A DNA stretch of 64,000 nt from VKMB-3413 sp041027365 (GCF_041027365.1 NZ_JBFTEH010000002.1:1-64000), one strand, 5' to 3'. Positions 42,526 through 51,575 are shown, counted from the stretch's first letter. A program made the numbers and translations. The notes: generated by a model not told the origin, from the letters alone.

Positions 42526-43683
42526 TCACCGTTCGCCGTCGCCCAGCGCCTTGAACAGCCGGTCGCTCCAGGCATCGCTCTCGATGATCTGCAGCAGGCT
42601 CACATTGACCCGGTCCCGCAGCGGGCTGTCCTCCGGCAGGGCGATGCCATAGTCCTGCCGGCCGAAGGTGCCGGGGAGTACCGTCAGCGCGTCCTGATGC
42701 GCGTTGTTGATGCGGTACTGGAGCAGCGGCTTGTCATAGACGAAGGCGTCGATGTCGCCTCGTGCGAGCGCGGCGAGACCAGCCTCGACGGACGCATAGC
42801 CCTGGAACCCGACATGCTGGGCGGTCAGCCATCCCTCGCTCGACGAGCCGGGAACCGAGCCGACCGAGACGTTCGGCAGGTCGTTCGGCCCGCTGACCGC
42901 TCCCGTCAGGCGATCCGTGGTCAGCGCCGAGGCGATCATTCCGGTGAAGGTCGAGATGATCAGGATCGCGCCGAACATCCAGACCAGCGCGATGACGCGC
43001 CCGGCCTTGGTGCGTGGGGCCTTGTCGCCGTAGCCGACCGTCGTCATCGTCACCGCCGAGAACCAGAACCCCGAGCCGATGCCGCGCAGCGCCGTTCCGC
43101 CAAACTCCTTGGGATTGTCGTGCCGTTCGACGAGCCAGAACAGCAAGCCGACAAAGCCGAGAAGCGCGGCCAGCGCCAGCACCGCCTGGACGAAGCCCCA
43201 GGTGAAGACGCCGGAGAGGACGGCGAGCCAGGCGGAACCCGTCTTCCTCACGGCAATGCCGAAGCCGGTCGAGATGAAGGGATGGGTGAAGTCGACCACC
43301 TTCTCGCGCTCCGGCGTGATCGTCATCGCCGCGACGCTCGCGCCGAAGCGGCCGTCGGCGACCCCGTCGATCATGTCCTTCAGGCTGGCTTCCTCGAAGC
43401 GGTACTTGATCCCGAGCTCGCGGGCGACCCGGTCCCACAGCCAGATCGAGAGGCCGGACCACTCTCCGTCCTTGCCCTTCATCGCGAAGGGCGGCGCCTC
43501 GCGCGTCGCGACCACCATCGTTCCGGAAGCGGGGGCGGCGGCGGGTCGACCGGGCTGACCGCCAGCCGCTCCTTGCGAGTTGCCGGTCTGAGCCTGCGCC
43601 AGCGAGACGAAGGACAGCATGAGAAGGACGAGGCCGGCAGCCAGGGCGGTCGCCGGTCGACGAGGAGACATGGGCTGGATCAT
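42526..43683 (-). CDS. Second prokaryotic ionotropic-glutamate-receptor-like K+ channel, 385 aa
   Basis: It has the same layout as the channel at 37.6 kb: signal peptide (about 1-32), a Gly/Ala/Pro-rich linker, first lobe, helix, filter TTVGYGD (214-220), helix and second lobe. Here the binding domain keeps MTITPEREKVVDFTHPF with Arg126, the residue that holds the ligand alpha-carboxylate in glutamate receptors. A classical amino acid ligand is therefore possible. The start may be the ATG at 43683 or at 43671. Confidence 0.9.
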   Translation of the reverse strand: MIQPMSPRRPATALAAGLVLLMLSFVSLAQAQTGNSQGAAGGQPGRPAAAPASGTMVVATREAPPFAMKGKDGEWSGLSIWLWDRVARELGIKYRFEEASLKDMIDGVADGRFGASVAAMTITPEREKVVDFTHPFISTGFGIAVRKTGSAWLAVLSGVFTWGFVQAVLALAALLGFVGLLFWLVERHDNPKEFGGTALRGIGSGFWFSAVTMTTVGYGDKAPRTKAGRVIALVWMFGAILIISTFTGMIASALTTDRLTGAVSGPNDLPNVSVGSVPGSSSEGWLTAQHVGFQGYASVEAGLAALARGDIDAFVYDKPLLQYRINNAHQDALTVLPGTFGRQDYGIALPEDSPLRDRVNVSLLQIIESDAWSDRLFKALGDGER

Positions 43684-43791
43684 CGCGGGAAGAGTAGGAT
43701 TTGCGGCCGAGGGATCAAACGGCGGCGTTGCCGCGCCTCGACGCCCTCCCCCGGCGGTTGAGCGCGCCGGACCCGCCGCTCACCGTCTGCC

Positions 43792-44247
43792 TCACCAGCG
43801 CCGCGTCCGGGCGAAGAAGCGTTCCGCCTCGGCGCCGAACGTCTCGCGCAGCATCGACTCCTCGCCGCGCACAAAGCGGAGATGGATGATGATGGGAAAC
43901 AACGCGGCGAAGAAGAAGGACGACAGCGCCCCCAGCCACAGGGCCATGCCGAAGAGGACCAGCGTCATGCCCGAATAGATCGGGTTGCGGTTGACCCGGT
44001 ACGGTCCCTCGACGATCAGCCGGGTCGGCCGATGCCCCGGCTCGATCGTGGTCTTCAGCCGCCGGAACCACAGCACGGCCCAGAGCCCCAGGGCGACGCC
44101 GCCAAGGAGCAGAACGAGGCCGAAGACGGCCGCCGGCGGGCTCCAGATGCTTCCGAGCGGCGCATAGCGCGCCGCCAGCCATTCGAGAATGGCGGTCAGG
44201 AGTGCCCAGACGGGCGGCAAGTCGGGAAAACGGTGACGCGCGGTCAT
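43792..44247 (-). CDS. Isoprenylcysteine/phospholipid methyltransferase-family membrane protein, 151 aa
   Basis: Four membrane segments carry the ICMT/PEMT signature: EGPYRVNRNPIYSGM, then a C-terminal helix and HLRFVRGEESMLRETFG, which bind SAM. In bacteria such proteins methylate lipids or small thiols, and the substrate is unknown. The ATG at 44247 is the best start; longer frames read through non-conserved sequence. Confidence 0.82.
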   Translation of the reverse strand: MTARHRFPDLPPVWALLTAILEWLAARYAPLGSIWSPPAAVFGLVLLLGGVALGLWAVLWFRRLKTTIEPGHRPTRLIVEGPYRVNRNPIYSGMTLVLFGMALWLGALSSFFFAALFPIIIHLRFVRGEESMLRETFGAEAERFFARTRRW

Positions 44248-44388
44248 GCTCACACCAAACACTGCAGCGATAGGCAGACCTGATGGACGAGGCGGCGTCG
44301 CCGCGCCTTGATCGGCCGCAAAGCGAGGACAGCTTGGAAGGGGGGTGAGGTCGAGCCCAACTCCTCCACCCATCTCCGCCTTGCCCGC

Positions 44389-45426
44389 TCAATCCGCGGC
44401 GCCGACCTTCACCACCATCTTGCCGAAGTTCTCGCCCCTGAGGAGCCCGGCCAGCGCCTCCGGCGCGCTCTCCAGCCCGTCGACCACCTGTTCGCGATAG
44501 GCGATCTTCCCGGCCTCGACCCAGCCGCCCATCTCCCTGGCGAAGTCCGGATAGAGGTGGCCGAAGTCCTGGAAGATGATGAAGCCGCGCATGGTCAGCC
44601 GCTTCCGCAGGATCAGCCCCATCAGCCAGCTCAGCCGGTCCGGCCCCTCCGGCAGGCCGGTCGCGTTGTATTGCGAGACGAGGCCGCAGACCGGCACGCG
44701 CGCCGCCGTGTTGAGGAGCGGCAGGACCGCGTCGAGCACCTTGCCGCCGACATTCTCGAAATAGACGTCGATCCCGTCCTTCGCCGCCGTCTTCAGCTCG
44801 GCTTCGAAGCCTTCCGCCTTGTGATCGACGCAGGCGTCGAAGCCGAGCGTCTCGACCGCGTGGCGGCATTTCTCGGGTCCGCCGGCGATGCCGACGACGC
44901 GGCAGCCGAGAAGCCTGGCGATCTGCCCGACGGTGCCGCCGACCGGCCCGGTGGCTGCGGCGACTGCGACGGTCTCGCCTTCCTTCGGCGCGCCGATCTC
45001 CTTCAGTCCGGCCCAGGCGGTGAAGCCCGGCATGCCGAGGACGCCGAGGAACCAGGAGGGGTGCTTCGGATCGCGGCCGAGGTTCTGCACGCCCTTGCCG
45101 TCCGAGACCGCATAGTCCTGCCAGCCATTGCCGCAGAGGACGAAGTCGCCCTCGGCGAAGCCGTCCAAGTTCGAGCGCACGACCCGGGCGACGGTGCCGC
45201 CGACCATCACCTCGCCGATCTCCACCGGCCTGGCATAGGAGGGCGCGTCACTGAGACGCCCACGCATATAGGGGTCGAGCGACAGGAAGGCCGTGCGCAG
45301 CAGCATCTCGCCCGCGCCCGGCTCCGGCACGGCGGCCTCCTCAAGGCGGAAGGTGGAGCGGGTCGGCTCGCCCTTCGGGCGCTCGGCGAGAAGCAGGCGG
45401 CGATTGACGGTGTCGGTCTGTGGCAT
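44389..45426 (-). CDS. MDR-family NADP-dependent oxidoreductase (CurA / leukotriene B4 dehydrogenase-like), 345 aa
   Basis: This zinc-free medium-chain reductase has TRSTFRLEEAAVPEPGAGEMLLRT, LSLDPYMRGRL and the Rossmann motif AATGPVGGTVGQIARLLGCRVVG. YFENVGGKVLDAVLP and the C-terminal VDGLESAPEALAGLLRGENFGK complete the family pattern. Such enzymes reduce alpha,beta-unsaturated ketones or aldehydes. The ATG at 45426 is the family start (NRRLLLAERPKG). Confidence 0.9.
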   Translation of the reverse strand: MPQTDTVNRRLLLAERPKGEPTRSTFRLEEAAVPEPGAGEMLLRTAFLSLDPYMRGRLSDAPSYARPVEIGEVMVGGTVARVVRSNLDGFAEGDFVLCGNGWQDYAVSDGKGVQNLGRDPKHPSWFLGVLGMPGFTAWAGLKEIGAPKEGETVAVAAATGPVGGTVGQIARLLGCRVVGIAGGPEKCRHAVETLGFDACVDHKAEGFEAELKTAAKDGIDVYFENVGGKVLDAVLPLLNTAARVPVCGLVSQYNATGLPEGPDRLSWLMGLILRKRLTMRGFIIFQDFGHLYPDFAREMGGWVEAGKIAYREQVVDGLESAPEALAGLLRGENFGKMVVKVGAAD

Positions 45427-45499
45427 GGCGTTGATCCCTGGAAGTTCGGTGCCGCGCATCGGCGGCTTTGACCCCTGATCTAGTGCCCCGGCGATCGGA

Positions 45500-46720
45500 T
45501 CAATCCGCCATCGTCTCCAGGCTCGCATAGCCCTCCGCCGCCCCGCCCTCGTCGAAGGGCGTCGTCACCTCGACGAAGGTGTCGGGATAGAAGCCGTTGA
45601 AGCGGGTCCTCAGCGACAGCGAATAGGCGCCGATATGGCCGATCTCGATCCAGTCGCCGGTGTCGACCGTCTCCGGCAGCCAGAACGGCCGCGACAGGAT
45701 GTCGACCGAATCGCAGGTCGCGCCGCACACCTTGAAGGCGCCGATCTTCTTCGGATCGCCGGTGCGGGTCGTGCGCGCCGGGTCGGGGATGAAGCGGGCG
45801 GGCAGCGTGATCTTGCCGGTCCAGCTATCCGACAGCGACGACCAGATGCCGTCGTTGATGTAGAGCCGCCGGCCCTTCCGAAGGAGCACGCGGACGATCA
45901 GCGAAAAGGCGCGCGCGACGACCACCCGGCCCGGCTCGGCGACGAGCGGCATTTCGTCGAAGCCCCATTCCACGATATCCGAGCGCAGCCGCGACATGAT
46001 CTGGCCGAAGCCCGGCATCTCGCGGACCTTGCGGCGCGGATCGTGGCCGTACTCCGCCGGGAAGCCGCCGCCGACATCGAGCCCGGCGAGCGGCACGGCG
46101 GCCCGGGAGCGCACCCAGTCGGCCGAGGCGAGCGCCCGTTCGTAGGTGTCCGGGTCCTCGATCTGCGAGCCGACATGGAAGCAGATGCCGGTCTTGAAGC
46201 CGATCCTGTTGCAGCGCTGCAGGAGTTCCACGGCATGGGCGGGCGCCGCGCCGAACTTCTTCGAGAGCTCGTAGGCCGCATGGCCCTTGGTCTGGATGCG
46301 CACGAACAGCGTGATCGTGCCGGGGTCGAGGTCGAGGGCCCGCACGATCCTGAGGATCTTGGCAATCTCGTCCTCGTGGTCGAGCGCCAGAACGCGGATG
46401 CCGTAGGTCTCGAGCGCCAGGCGGATGTCCGACTGCGCCTTGACCGGATGCATATAGAGCATCTCGGCATCCGGCTTGGCGGCCCGGACGGCGGCGAATT
46501 CGCCGGGAGAGGCGACGTCGAAGATCGTGACGCCGGCCCTGGCGACCGTTTCGAGCACCATCGGCTCGCCGTTGGTCTTCACGGCATAGGCGGTATCGCC
46601 CGGAAAGGCCTCCATGAAGGCCTTCGTGTCGGCGGCGAGCACGGCCGGACGGAAGCAGTAGACCGGCGCGTCGGGGCGCAGCGTCAGAGCGGCGTCCTTC
46701 GCCGTCGAAAATGTCTGCAC
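45500..46720 (-). CDS. Ornithine/lysine decarboxylase, group IV PLP enzyme, 406 aa
   Basis: The protein has an alanine-racemase-type TIM barrel with the PLP lysine in TAYAVKTNGEP, the HVGSQIEDPDTY and LDVGGGFPAEYG phosphate loops, and the C-terminal CGATCDSVD with the catalytic Cys-Asp. This group decarboxylates ornithine and often lysine to putrescine or cadaverine. A GTG at 46720 with AGAGG upstream gives the best start. The 200 bp leader could hold an alphaproteobacterial speF-type RNA; I cannot confirm it. Confidence 0.9.
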   Translation of the reverse strand: MQTFSTAKDAALTLRPDAPVYCFRPAVLAADTKAFMEAFPGDTAYAVKTNGEPMVLETVARAGVTIFDVASPGEFAAVRAAKPDAEMLYMHPVKAQSDIRLALETYGIRVLALDHEDEIAKILRIVRALDLDPGTITLFVRIQTKGHAAYELSKKFGAAPAHAVELLQRCNRIGFKTGICFHVGSQIEDPDTYERALASADWVRSRAAVPLAGLDVGGGFPAEYGHDPRRKVREMPGFGQIMSRLRSDIVEWGFDEMPLVAEPGRVVVARAFSLIVRVLLRKGRRLYINDGIWSSLSDSWTGKITLPARFIPDPARTTRTGDPKKIGAFKVCGATCDSVDILSRPFWLPETVDTGDWIEIGHIGAYSLSLRTRFNGFYPDTFVEVTTPFDEGGAAEGYASLETMAD

Positions 46721-46920
46721 GGATACCTCTCTCACCGCTCGGAATGGCCGACGCGAAGGCCACCTAGGGCAATCCGGCCGAAAGGCGCAACCGCTCCGCC
46801 GCTTCACCGGCGCCCGGCCGCAGTCCCCGAGGACGTCCATCGGCCGGCCGCAACGCCGCGCTTGCCCGCCGACCATCCTCCGCCCTATGCCGTTGGCATC
46901 GCATCCGTTGGAGACGTTCC

Positions 46921-48189
46921 ATGCACGCAGCACCGATCTCGCTTGCCGCCCTTCTCGCCGATCTCGACGCCGGCCGGCTGACGGTTGCGGCGAGCCTTGC
47001 GCGGGCGCAGGAGCGGATCGATGCCGTCGACGCCGCGGTCGGTGCCTTCGTCGCCCGGGCCCCGGAGGCGAGCCTTGCGGCCGCCAACGCCGCGTCCGGT
47101 CCGCTGGCGGGTGTGCCGATCGGGGTCAAGGACATCTTCGAGACCGCCGACATGCCCACCGAACACGGCTCACGGATCTATCGCGGCCACCAGCCTCTCG
47201 CGGACGCGCCGCTCGTCGCCATGGCGCGAGCCCGAGGCGCGGCGGTGCTCGGCAAGACAGCGACCACCGAGTTCGCTTCGATGGATCCCTGCAAGACCTG
47301 CAATCCGCACAACCCGGACCACACGCCCGGCGGCTCCTCCTCGGGATCGGCGGCGGCGGTGGCTGCCGGCATGGTCGCCGGCGCCTTCGGCTCGCAGACC
47401 GGCGGCTCGGTGATCCGTCCCGCGTCGTTCTGCGGCATTGCCGGCTACAAGCCGAGCTTCCGGCTCTTGCCCACCGTCGGCATGAAGACCTTCGCCTGGT
47501 CGCTCGACACCGCCGGGCTGTTCGCGGCGGGCGTTGCGGACGTCGCGCTGCTGGCCGAGCGTATCACCGGCCGGGCGCTCGCGGCGCCCGCCTCCGCGGA
47601 TGCGAGCGGGCTGACGGTCGGCCTTTACCGCAGCACGCATGACCACGATCTCGATCCGTCGATGCGCGAAGCCTGGGAGATCGCGGCGAGGCGCATCGAA
47701 GCCGCCGGCGCACGACTCGTCGACGTCGCCGAGCCCGAGGTGATGGCCGCCGCGCGCGATGCGCACGGCACCGTCCAGGGCTTCGAGGCGGCGCAGGCGC
47801 TGTTCCACGAGCGCACGCAGCACCGCGGGCGGATGGGGCCGAAGATCCTCGCGGCGCTCGACGCCGGCGCGGCGATCGAACCCGCCGACTACGACGCCGC
47901 TCGGCGGGCCGCTCGGCTCGGGCGCAAGGCTGCGACGGCGCTGTTTGCGAGCCTCGACGCGCTGCTCGTTCCCTCGGCCCTCGGCCCGGCGCCGAAGGGG
48001 CTCGGCTCGACCGGCGATCCGATCATGAACAAGCTCTGGACGCTGACCGGCAACCCCGTCGTCAACGTGCCGGGACTGCGCACGCCCGACGGCCTGCCGC
48101 TCGGCGTCAGTATCGTCACCCGGTTCGGGCGCGACCGCGAAGCCCTGGCGATCGGCGCGCTGATCGAGCCGTTGCTCGCGGCGCGCTGA
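46921..48189 (+). CDS. Amidase signature family protein, 422 aa
   Basis: The Ser-cisSer-Lys triad is visible: GVPIGVKDIF (K70), TPGGSSSGSAAAVAAG (cis-Ser in 139-141) and GSQTGGSVIRPASFCG (S163). The C-terminal third is shorter than in GatA, so it is a small-molecule amidase rather than the tRNA amidotransferase subunit. The ATG at 46921 has GGAGA upstream. It diverges from the decarboxylase gene; substrate unknown. Confidence 0.9.
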   Translation: MHAAPISLAALLADLDAGRLTVAASLARAQERIDAVDAAVGAFVARAPEASLAAANAASGPLAGVPIGVKDIFETADMPTEHGSRIYRGHQPLADAPLVAMARARGAAVLGKTATTEFASMDPCKTCNPHNPDHTPGGSSSGSAAAVAAGMVAGAFGSQTGGSVIRPASFCGIAGYKPSFRLLPTVGMKTFAWSLDTAGLFAAGVADVALLAERITGRALAAPASADASGLTVGLYRSTHDHDLDPSMREAWEIAARRIEAAGARLVDVAEPEVMAAARDAHGTVQGFEAAQALFHERTQHRGRMGPKILAALDAGAAIEPADYDAARRAARLGRKAATALFASLDALLVPSALGPAPKGLGSTGDPIMNKLWTLTGNPVVNVPGLRTPDGLPLGVSIVTRFGRDREALAIGALIEPLLAAR

Positions 48190-48412
48190 CACCTGTTCCT
48201 GCGGCGATACTGTGACAGAATGAACCGCGGCTCGGAGTTCTGCTGTCCGGCTCAGGACATTCCGCACGGATGTCTCGCACCTGCATCACCTTATGCGTCA
48301 GGTGCTTCGGACGCGGCAGTGGATTCATGCGCGCACTGCAGCAACGAATTCGCTTTACGAATGCAGGGATTTCATTAGCCTTCGGATTTGGTTCGAACAG
48401 GGAGCCGATACT

Positions 48413-48499
48413 ATGGAACTGACGCGTTCGTTGAACCTGTTGATGATCTGCGCCGCTTTCGCCTTCGTCGTGGCGATGCTCGCGGGCTATCTTCCGTAA
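48413..48499 (+). CDS. Very small membrane protein, 28 aa
   Basis: The 28-codon frame has a short polar head (MELTRSLN), one hydrophobic helix (LLMICAAFAFVVAMLAGYL) and Pro at the end. AGGGAG lies about 8 bp before the ATG, and a hairpin terminator follows at 48547. Its own ribosome site and terminator support a real small gene of unknown function. Confidence 0.55.
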   Translation: MELTRSLNLLMICAAFAFVVAMLAGYLP

Positions 48500-48546
48500 G
48501 ATCGGATCCGACCGGGCGGCACCGCCCGGCGGGGCACAGACAACAG

Positions 48547-48577
48547 AAGAGCCGGAGCATCATGCCCCGGCTCTTTC
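48547..48577. terminator. Bidirectional terminator between small gene and metF
   Basis: The stem aagagccgg / ccggctctt (9 bp) with an 11-base loop ends in TTT on the plus strand and in TT on the minus strand. It lies between the small gene at 48413 and the convergent metF. Confidence 0.75.
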
Positions 48578-48623
48578 CGTATCCTGACACCGTTATCGGG
48601 CGTGGAGAAGCTAGGGGCGGCGA

Positions 48624-49535
48624 TCAGGCTGCCGCGGCTTCCGCGCCGGCTGACGCAGGCTGCCGCGCCCGAAGGCCGAGGATGTGGCAGATCGAATAGA
48701 CGAGATCCGCCCGGTTCATCGTGTAGAAGTGGAAGTCGGAAATGCCGCGACGGGTGAGATCCAGCACCTGTTCGGCGCAGAAGGCGGCCGCGACGTGGCT
48801 GCGGGTCTGCTCGTCCTCTTCCAGCCCCTCGAAGCGCTCGGCAAGCCAGGCCGGGATCGCCGCGCCGCAGGCCTTGGAAAAGCGCGAGACCTTGGTGAAG
48901 TCGTGGATCGGCACGATGCCCGGGACGATCGGGATGTAGATGCCGGCCCGGCGCACCCGCTCGACGTAGCGCTCGAACACTTCGTTGTCGAAGAAGAACT
49001 GGGTGATCGCCCGCGTCGCGCCGTTGTCGACCTTGCGCTTCAACAGATCGATGTCGGTGGCGAAGTCCGGGCTCTCCGGGTGCTTTTCCGGATAGGCCGA
49101 GACGGAGATCTCGAAGTCGTCGATGGCGCGCATGCCGGCGATCAGTTCGGCGGCGTTGCGATAGCCGTCGGCGCGCGGCACGTAGGCCTGCCCGACGCCG
49201 TCCTGGCTGTCGCCGCGCAGGGCGACGAAATGCTTCACGCCGGTGTCGCGATACTGGCGCACGACCTCGTCCACCTCCTCGCGCGAGGCGTCGACGCAGG
49301 TCAGATGCGCCGCCGGCGTCAGGCTCGTCTCCTTCAGGATGCGCTCGATGGTGTGGTGGGTGCGCTCCCGCGTCGAGCCGCCGGCGCCGTAGGTGACGGA
49401 GACGAAGTGGGGCCCGAGCGGCGCCAGGCGCTCGATCGAGCGCCAGAGCGTCTCCTCCATCCTGTCGGTCTTCGGCGGGAAGAACTCGAAGGAGACGTTG
49501 ATGCCGGAGGCCGGCAGCGCGTTGATCTGGCTCAT
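48624..49535 (-). CDS. metF: 5,10-methylenetetrahydrofolate reductase
   Basis: This FAD-dependent TIM barrel has NVSFEFFPPKTDRMEETLW at the N-terminus, FVSVTYGAGGSTRERT, the HFVALRGDSQDG flavin loop and ITQFFFDNEVF. The enzyme makes 5-methyl-THF for methionine synthesis. It follows the SahR-like gene by 14 bp and is almost surely cotranscribed with it, which ties it to control by S-adenosylhomocysteine (by family knowledge). The length of 303 residues is normal. Confidence 0.97.
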   Translation of the reverse strand: MSQINALPASGINVSFEFFPPKTDRMEETLWRSIERLAPLGPHFVSVTYGAGGSTRERTHHTIERILKETSLTPAAHLTCVDASREEVDEVVRQYRDTGVKHFVALRGDSQDGVGQAYVPRADGYRNAAELIAGMRAIDDFEISVSAYPEKHPESPDFATDIDLLKRKVDNGATRAITQFFFDNEVFERYVERVRRAGIYIPIVPGIVPIHDFTKVSRFSKACGAAIPAWLAERFEGLEEDEQTRSHVAAAFCAEQVLDLTRRGISDFHFYTMNRADLVYSICHILGLRARQPASAGAEAAAA

Positions 49536-49549
49536 GAAAGAGGCCCTTC

Positions 49550-50566
49550 TCAGCTGGAAACGGTTTCGCGGTCGGCGGCCGATCCGGCGACGAGGCGCTG
49601 CGGATCTTCGGCGATCAGGATGGTGACGGTCAGATCGCCGGTCTCGCCGCCGGTCGACACGAGATGGTCGGTGGAGAGCGGTTCCAGGCCGGCCGCCTCG
49701 ACATAGGCGCGCAGCGTCTCGTCGGAGAAGCCGAGCCGTTGATGCGCGTGCTCGGAACGCAGGAACTCCAGCTGGTGCGGCGCGAAGTCGATGATCGCCA
49801 GCCGGCCGCCGACGGACAGCGCGCCCGCCGCCTCGCGGATCGCCGCGGCCGGATCGTCGAGGAAGTGCAGCACCTGATGGATCACGACGAGATCGAAGCC
49901 GTGCCGCTCCACCGGCAGGTGATAGACGTCGCCGAGGCGGACCTGCGCATTGGCGATGCCGGCGGCATCGAGCTTGGCCCTTGCGACGCCGAGCATCTCC
50001 CGCGAGGCATCGATGCCGACCGCGCGCTCGCAGCGCGGCGCGAGGAGTTCCAGCATCCGGCCCGTGCCGGTGCCGATGTCGAGCAGCGTGCCGATCCGCT
50101 TGCGGCCGAGAGCTGCGAGCAGCGCCGCCTCCACCTCCGTGTCGGAGGCATGCAATGCGCGGATGCGGTCCCAGCTTTCGGCATTGCGGGCGAAATAGTC
50201 CGCCGCGCGCCGGGCCCGCTGGCTGCGCACCGCCTCCAGCCGCTCGGCGTCGCGCTGGATCACCGGGTCCGCCTCGTCGGTCCAGCCGATGAGCGAGCGC
50301 ACGAGGCCGGCACTAGCGGCATCATCGGACACGCGGAAGTACGCCCAGGCGCCTTCCTGGTAGCGCACCACCAGGCCGGACTCGACCAGGAGCTTCAGAT
50401 GCCGCGAAATCCGCGGCTGCGACTGGCCGAGAATCGCCGTAAGCTCGCTGACGGTCAGGTCGAACTGCGACAGGAGGATCACCAGCCGCAGGCGCGTCGG
50501 CTCGGCGACCGCCTTCAGGGCGTCGACCAGCGGTTCGAAAGGGAATGTGCGGATGTCCAACATCAC
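49550..50566 (-). CDS. SahR-like ArsR regulator fused to SAM-methyltransferase domain, 338 aa
   Basis: Residues 1-95 form an ArsR winged helix (ALKAVAEPTRLRLVILLSQ, then TVSELTAILGQSQPRISRHLKLL). Residues about 125-300 form a methyltransferase domain with LLDIGTGTGRMLELLAP, VGIDASREML and LVVIHQVLHFLDDP. ArsR-methyltransferase fusions next to methionine-cycle genes are the SahR type, which senses S-adenosylhomocysteine. A matching palindrome lies 15 bp upstream of the ATG. Methylation activity cannot be excluded. Confidence 0.85.
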   Translation of the reverse strand: MMLDIRTFPFEPLVDALKAVAEPTRLRLVILLSQFDLTVSELTAILGQSQPRISRHLKLLVESGLVVRYQEGAWAYFRVSDDAASAGLVRSLIGWTDEADPVIQRDAERLEAVRSQRARRAADYFARNAESWDRIRALHASDTEVEAALLAALGRKRIGTLLDIGTGTGRMLELLAPRCERAVGIDASREMLGVARAKLDAAGIANAQVRLGDVYHLPVERHGFDLVVIHQVLHFLDDPAAAIREAAGALSVGGRLAIIDFAPHQLEFLRSEHAHQRLGFSDETLRAYVEAAGLEPLSTDHLVSTGGETGDLTVTILIAEDPQRLVAGSAADRETVSS

Positions 50567-50580
50567 CAGGCTCGATCACG

Positions 50581-50600
50581 ACATAAACATATCTTTATGT
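50581..50600. promoter_or_regulatory. SahR-like palindromic operator
   Basis: ACATAAACATATCTTTATGT is a 20 bp imperfect palindrome (ACATAAA...TTTATGT arms) and the only AT-rich patch near. It lies directly before the regulator gene. It resembles the ATAAAGATATCTTTAT-type sites of SahR regulators and suggests autoregulation of the sahR-metF operon. Confidence 0.8.
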
Positions 50601-50689
50601 GATACTGCGCACGGCTGCAAGCCGGTTTTCGGCGTGCCGGCCGGACTCGGCGCGGCATCGGTGCCAACGGGACGAGTCGCGGAGGCGAT

Positions 50690-51199
50690 GTGACCGTGTC
50701 CGATCCATCGTTCCGCGCGCCGAGGCCAGGCGAGAAGCGCTTCGATCGCGAGGCGGTCGCCTATGACGATGCCGGCCTTGTCTTCATCGGCCGGATCCGC
50801 TCGTCCTGGGTAAGCCGCGCGGGCTGTCCGAAGAACCGCCGGGCGGCGCTCGAGGCCGGCCAGCCGGCGGCAGTGGAGGTGGATGCGCCGTGGCGGGAGG
50901 CGCTCCCCGGCCTTGAGGCGGGAGCCTGGATCTTCTGCCTCACCTGGCTCGACCGGGCGCAGCGCGACCTCGCGCTGCAGGTGCCGCGCCATGCCGATGG
51001 GCCGCGGGGCACCTTCACGCTGCGCTCGCCGGTGCGGCCGAACCCGATCGGGCTCCATCTCGCGAGGATCGTCGGCATCGACCAGACATCCGGACGTCTG
51101 GAGATCGACGCCATCGACGTTCTCGACGGAACCCCGCTCCTCGACATCAAGCCGTATTTCGCAACCGTCGACTCCCCCTCGCCCGAGCCGGCCGGCTGA
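50690..51199 (+). CDS. trmO: TrmO-family tRNA (t6A37) methyltransferase, 169 aa
   Basis: The TrmO (UPF0066) signature is clear: FIGRIRSSWVSRAGCPKN, LTWLDRAQRDL, and FTLRSPVRPNPIGLHLARIVG, followed by LEIDAIDVLDGTPLLDIKPY. TrmO N6-methylates t6A at tRNA position 37 with SAM. A GTG at 50690 is preceded by GGAGG. It shares the region upstream with the divergent sahR-like gene. Confidence 0.9.
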   Translation: MTVSDPSFRAPRPGEKRFDREAVAYDDAGLVFIGRIRSSWVSRAGCPKNRRAALEAGQPAAVEVDAPWREALPGLEAGAWIFCLTWLDRAQRDLALQVPRHADGPRGTFTLRSPVRPNPIGLHLARIVGIDQTSGRLEIDAIDVLDGTPLLDIKPYFATVDSPSPEPAG

Positions 51200-51203
51200 T
51201 CCG

Positions 51204-51572
51204 GTGGCGACGGAGCGGCAGAAGCGGATCGCCCGCGCGCTGACGGCGACGATCCCCCGCGCGCCATTTCTCGACGCAGAGGCGATCCGCGAGGCGGCGC
51301 GCGCCAAACACATGCGGACCCTGTCACCGGAGGCCGCCGTCTGGCTCGCCGCCGTCGCCCATGTCCGGCACATGCACACCGACTACGACGCGCTGATGGA
51401 CGAGGGCTACGACCGGGACGCCGCGCGCTTCTTCGTCCTCGACGACATCAACGCCGTGCTGAGCCAATGGGGCTCCGCGCGGCAGGTGACCGGCGAAGAA
51501 ACGGAGGACGCGGCGCCGGGCGATGGAGAGCCGGGTGAAGACGCAGGCGCCCCGGACGAAGAGGCGGAGTGA
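51204..51572 (+). CDS. DUF2293 protein, 122 aa
   Basis: The motif VRHMHTDYDALMDEGYDRDAARFFV is the DUF2293 signature, followed by an acidic tail. A GTG at 51204, 4 bp after the trmO stop, gives a full domain; an ATG does not occur until later. The function is unknown. It is probably cotranscribed with trmO. Confidence 0.82.
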   Translation: MATERQKRIARALTATIPRAPFLDAEAIREAARAKHMRTLSPEAAVWLAAVAHVRHMHTDYDALMDEGYDRDAARFFVLDDINAVLSQWGSARQVTGEETEDAAPGDGEPGEDAGAPDEEAE

Positions 51573-51575
51573 CGT

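Noticed and set aside
46721..46920. Possible speF-type leader RNA before the ornithine/lysine decarboxylase
   Set aside because: The position fits and stem-loops can be drawn, but I could not match the consensus by eye. A covariance-model search would decide, so it is not listed as a feature.
48385..48400. tRNA-like T-arm sequence ggttcgaac
   Set aside because: No cloverleaf could be built around it: acceptor, D and anticodon arms are missing. It lies in the leader of the 28-aa gene.
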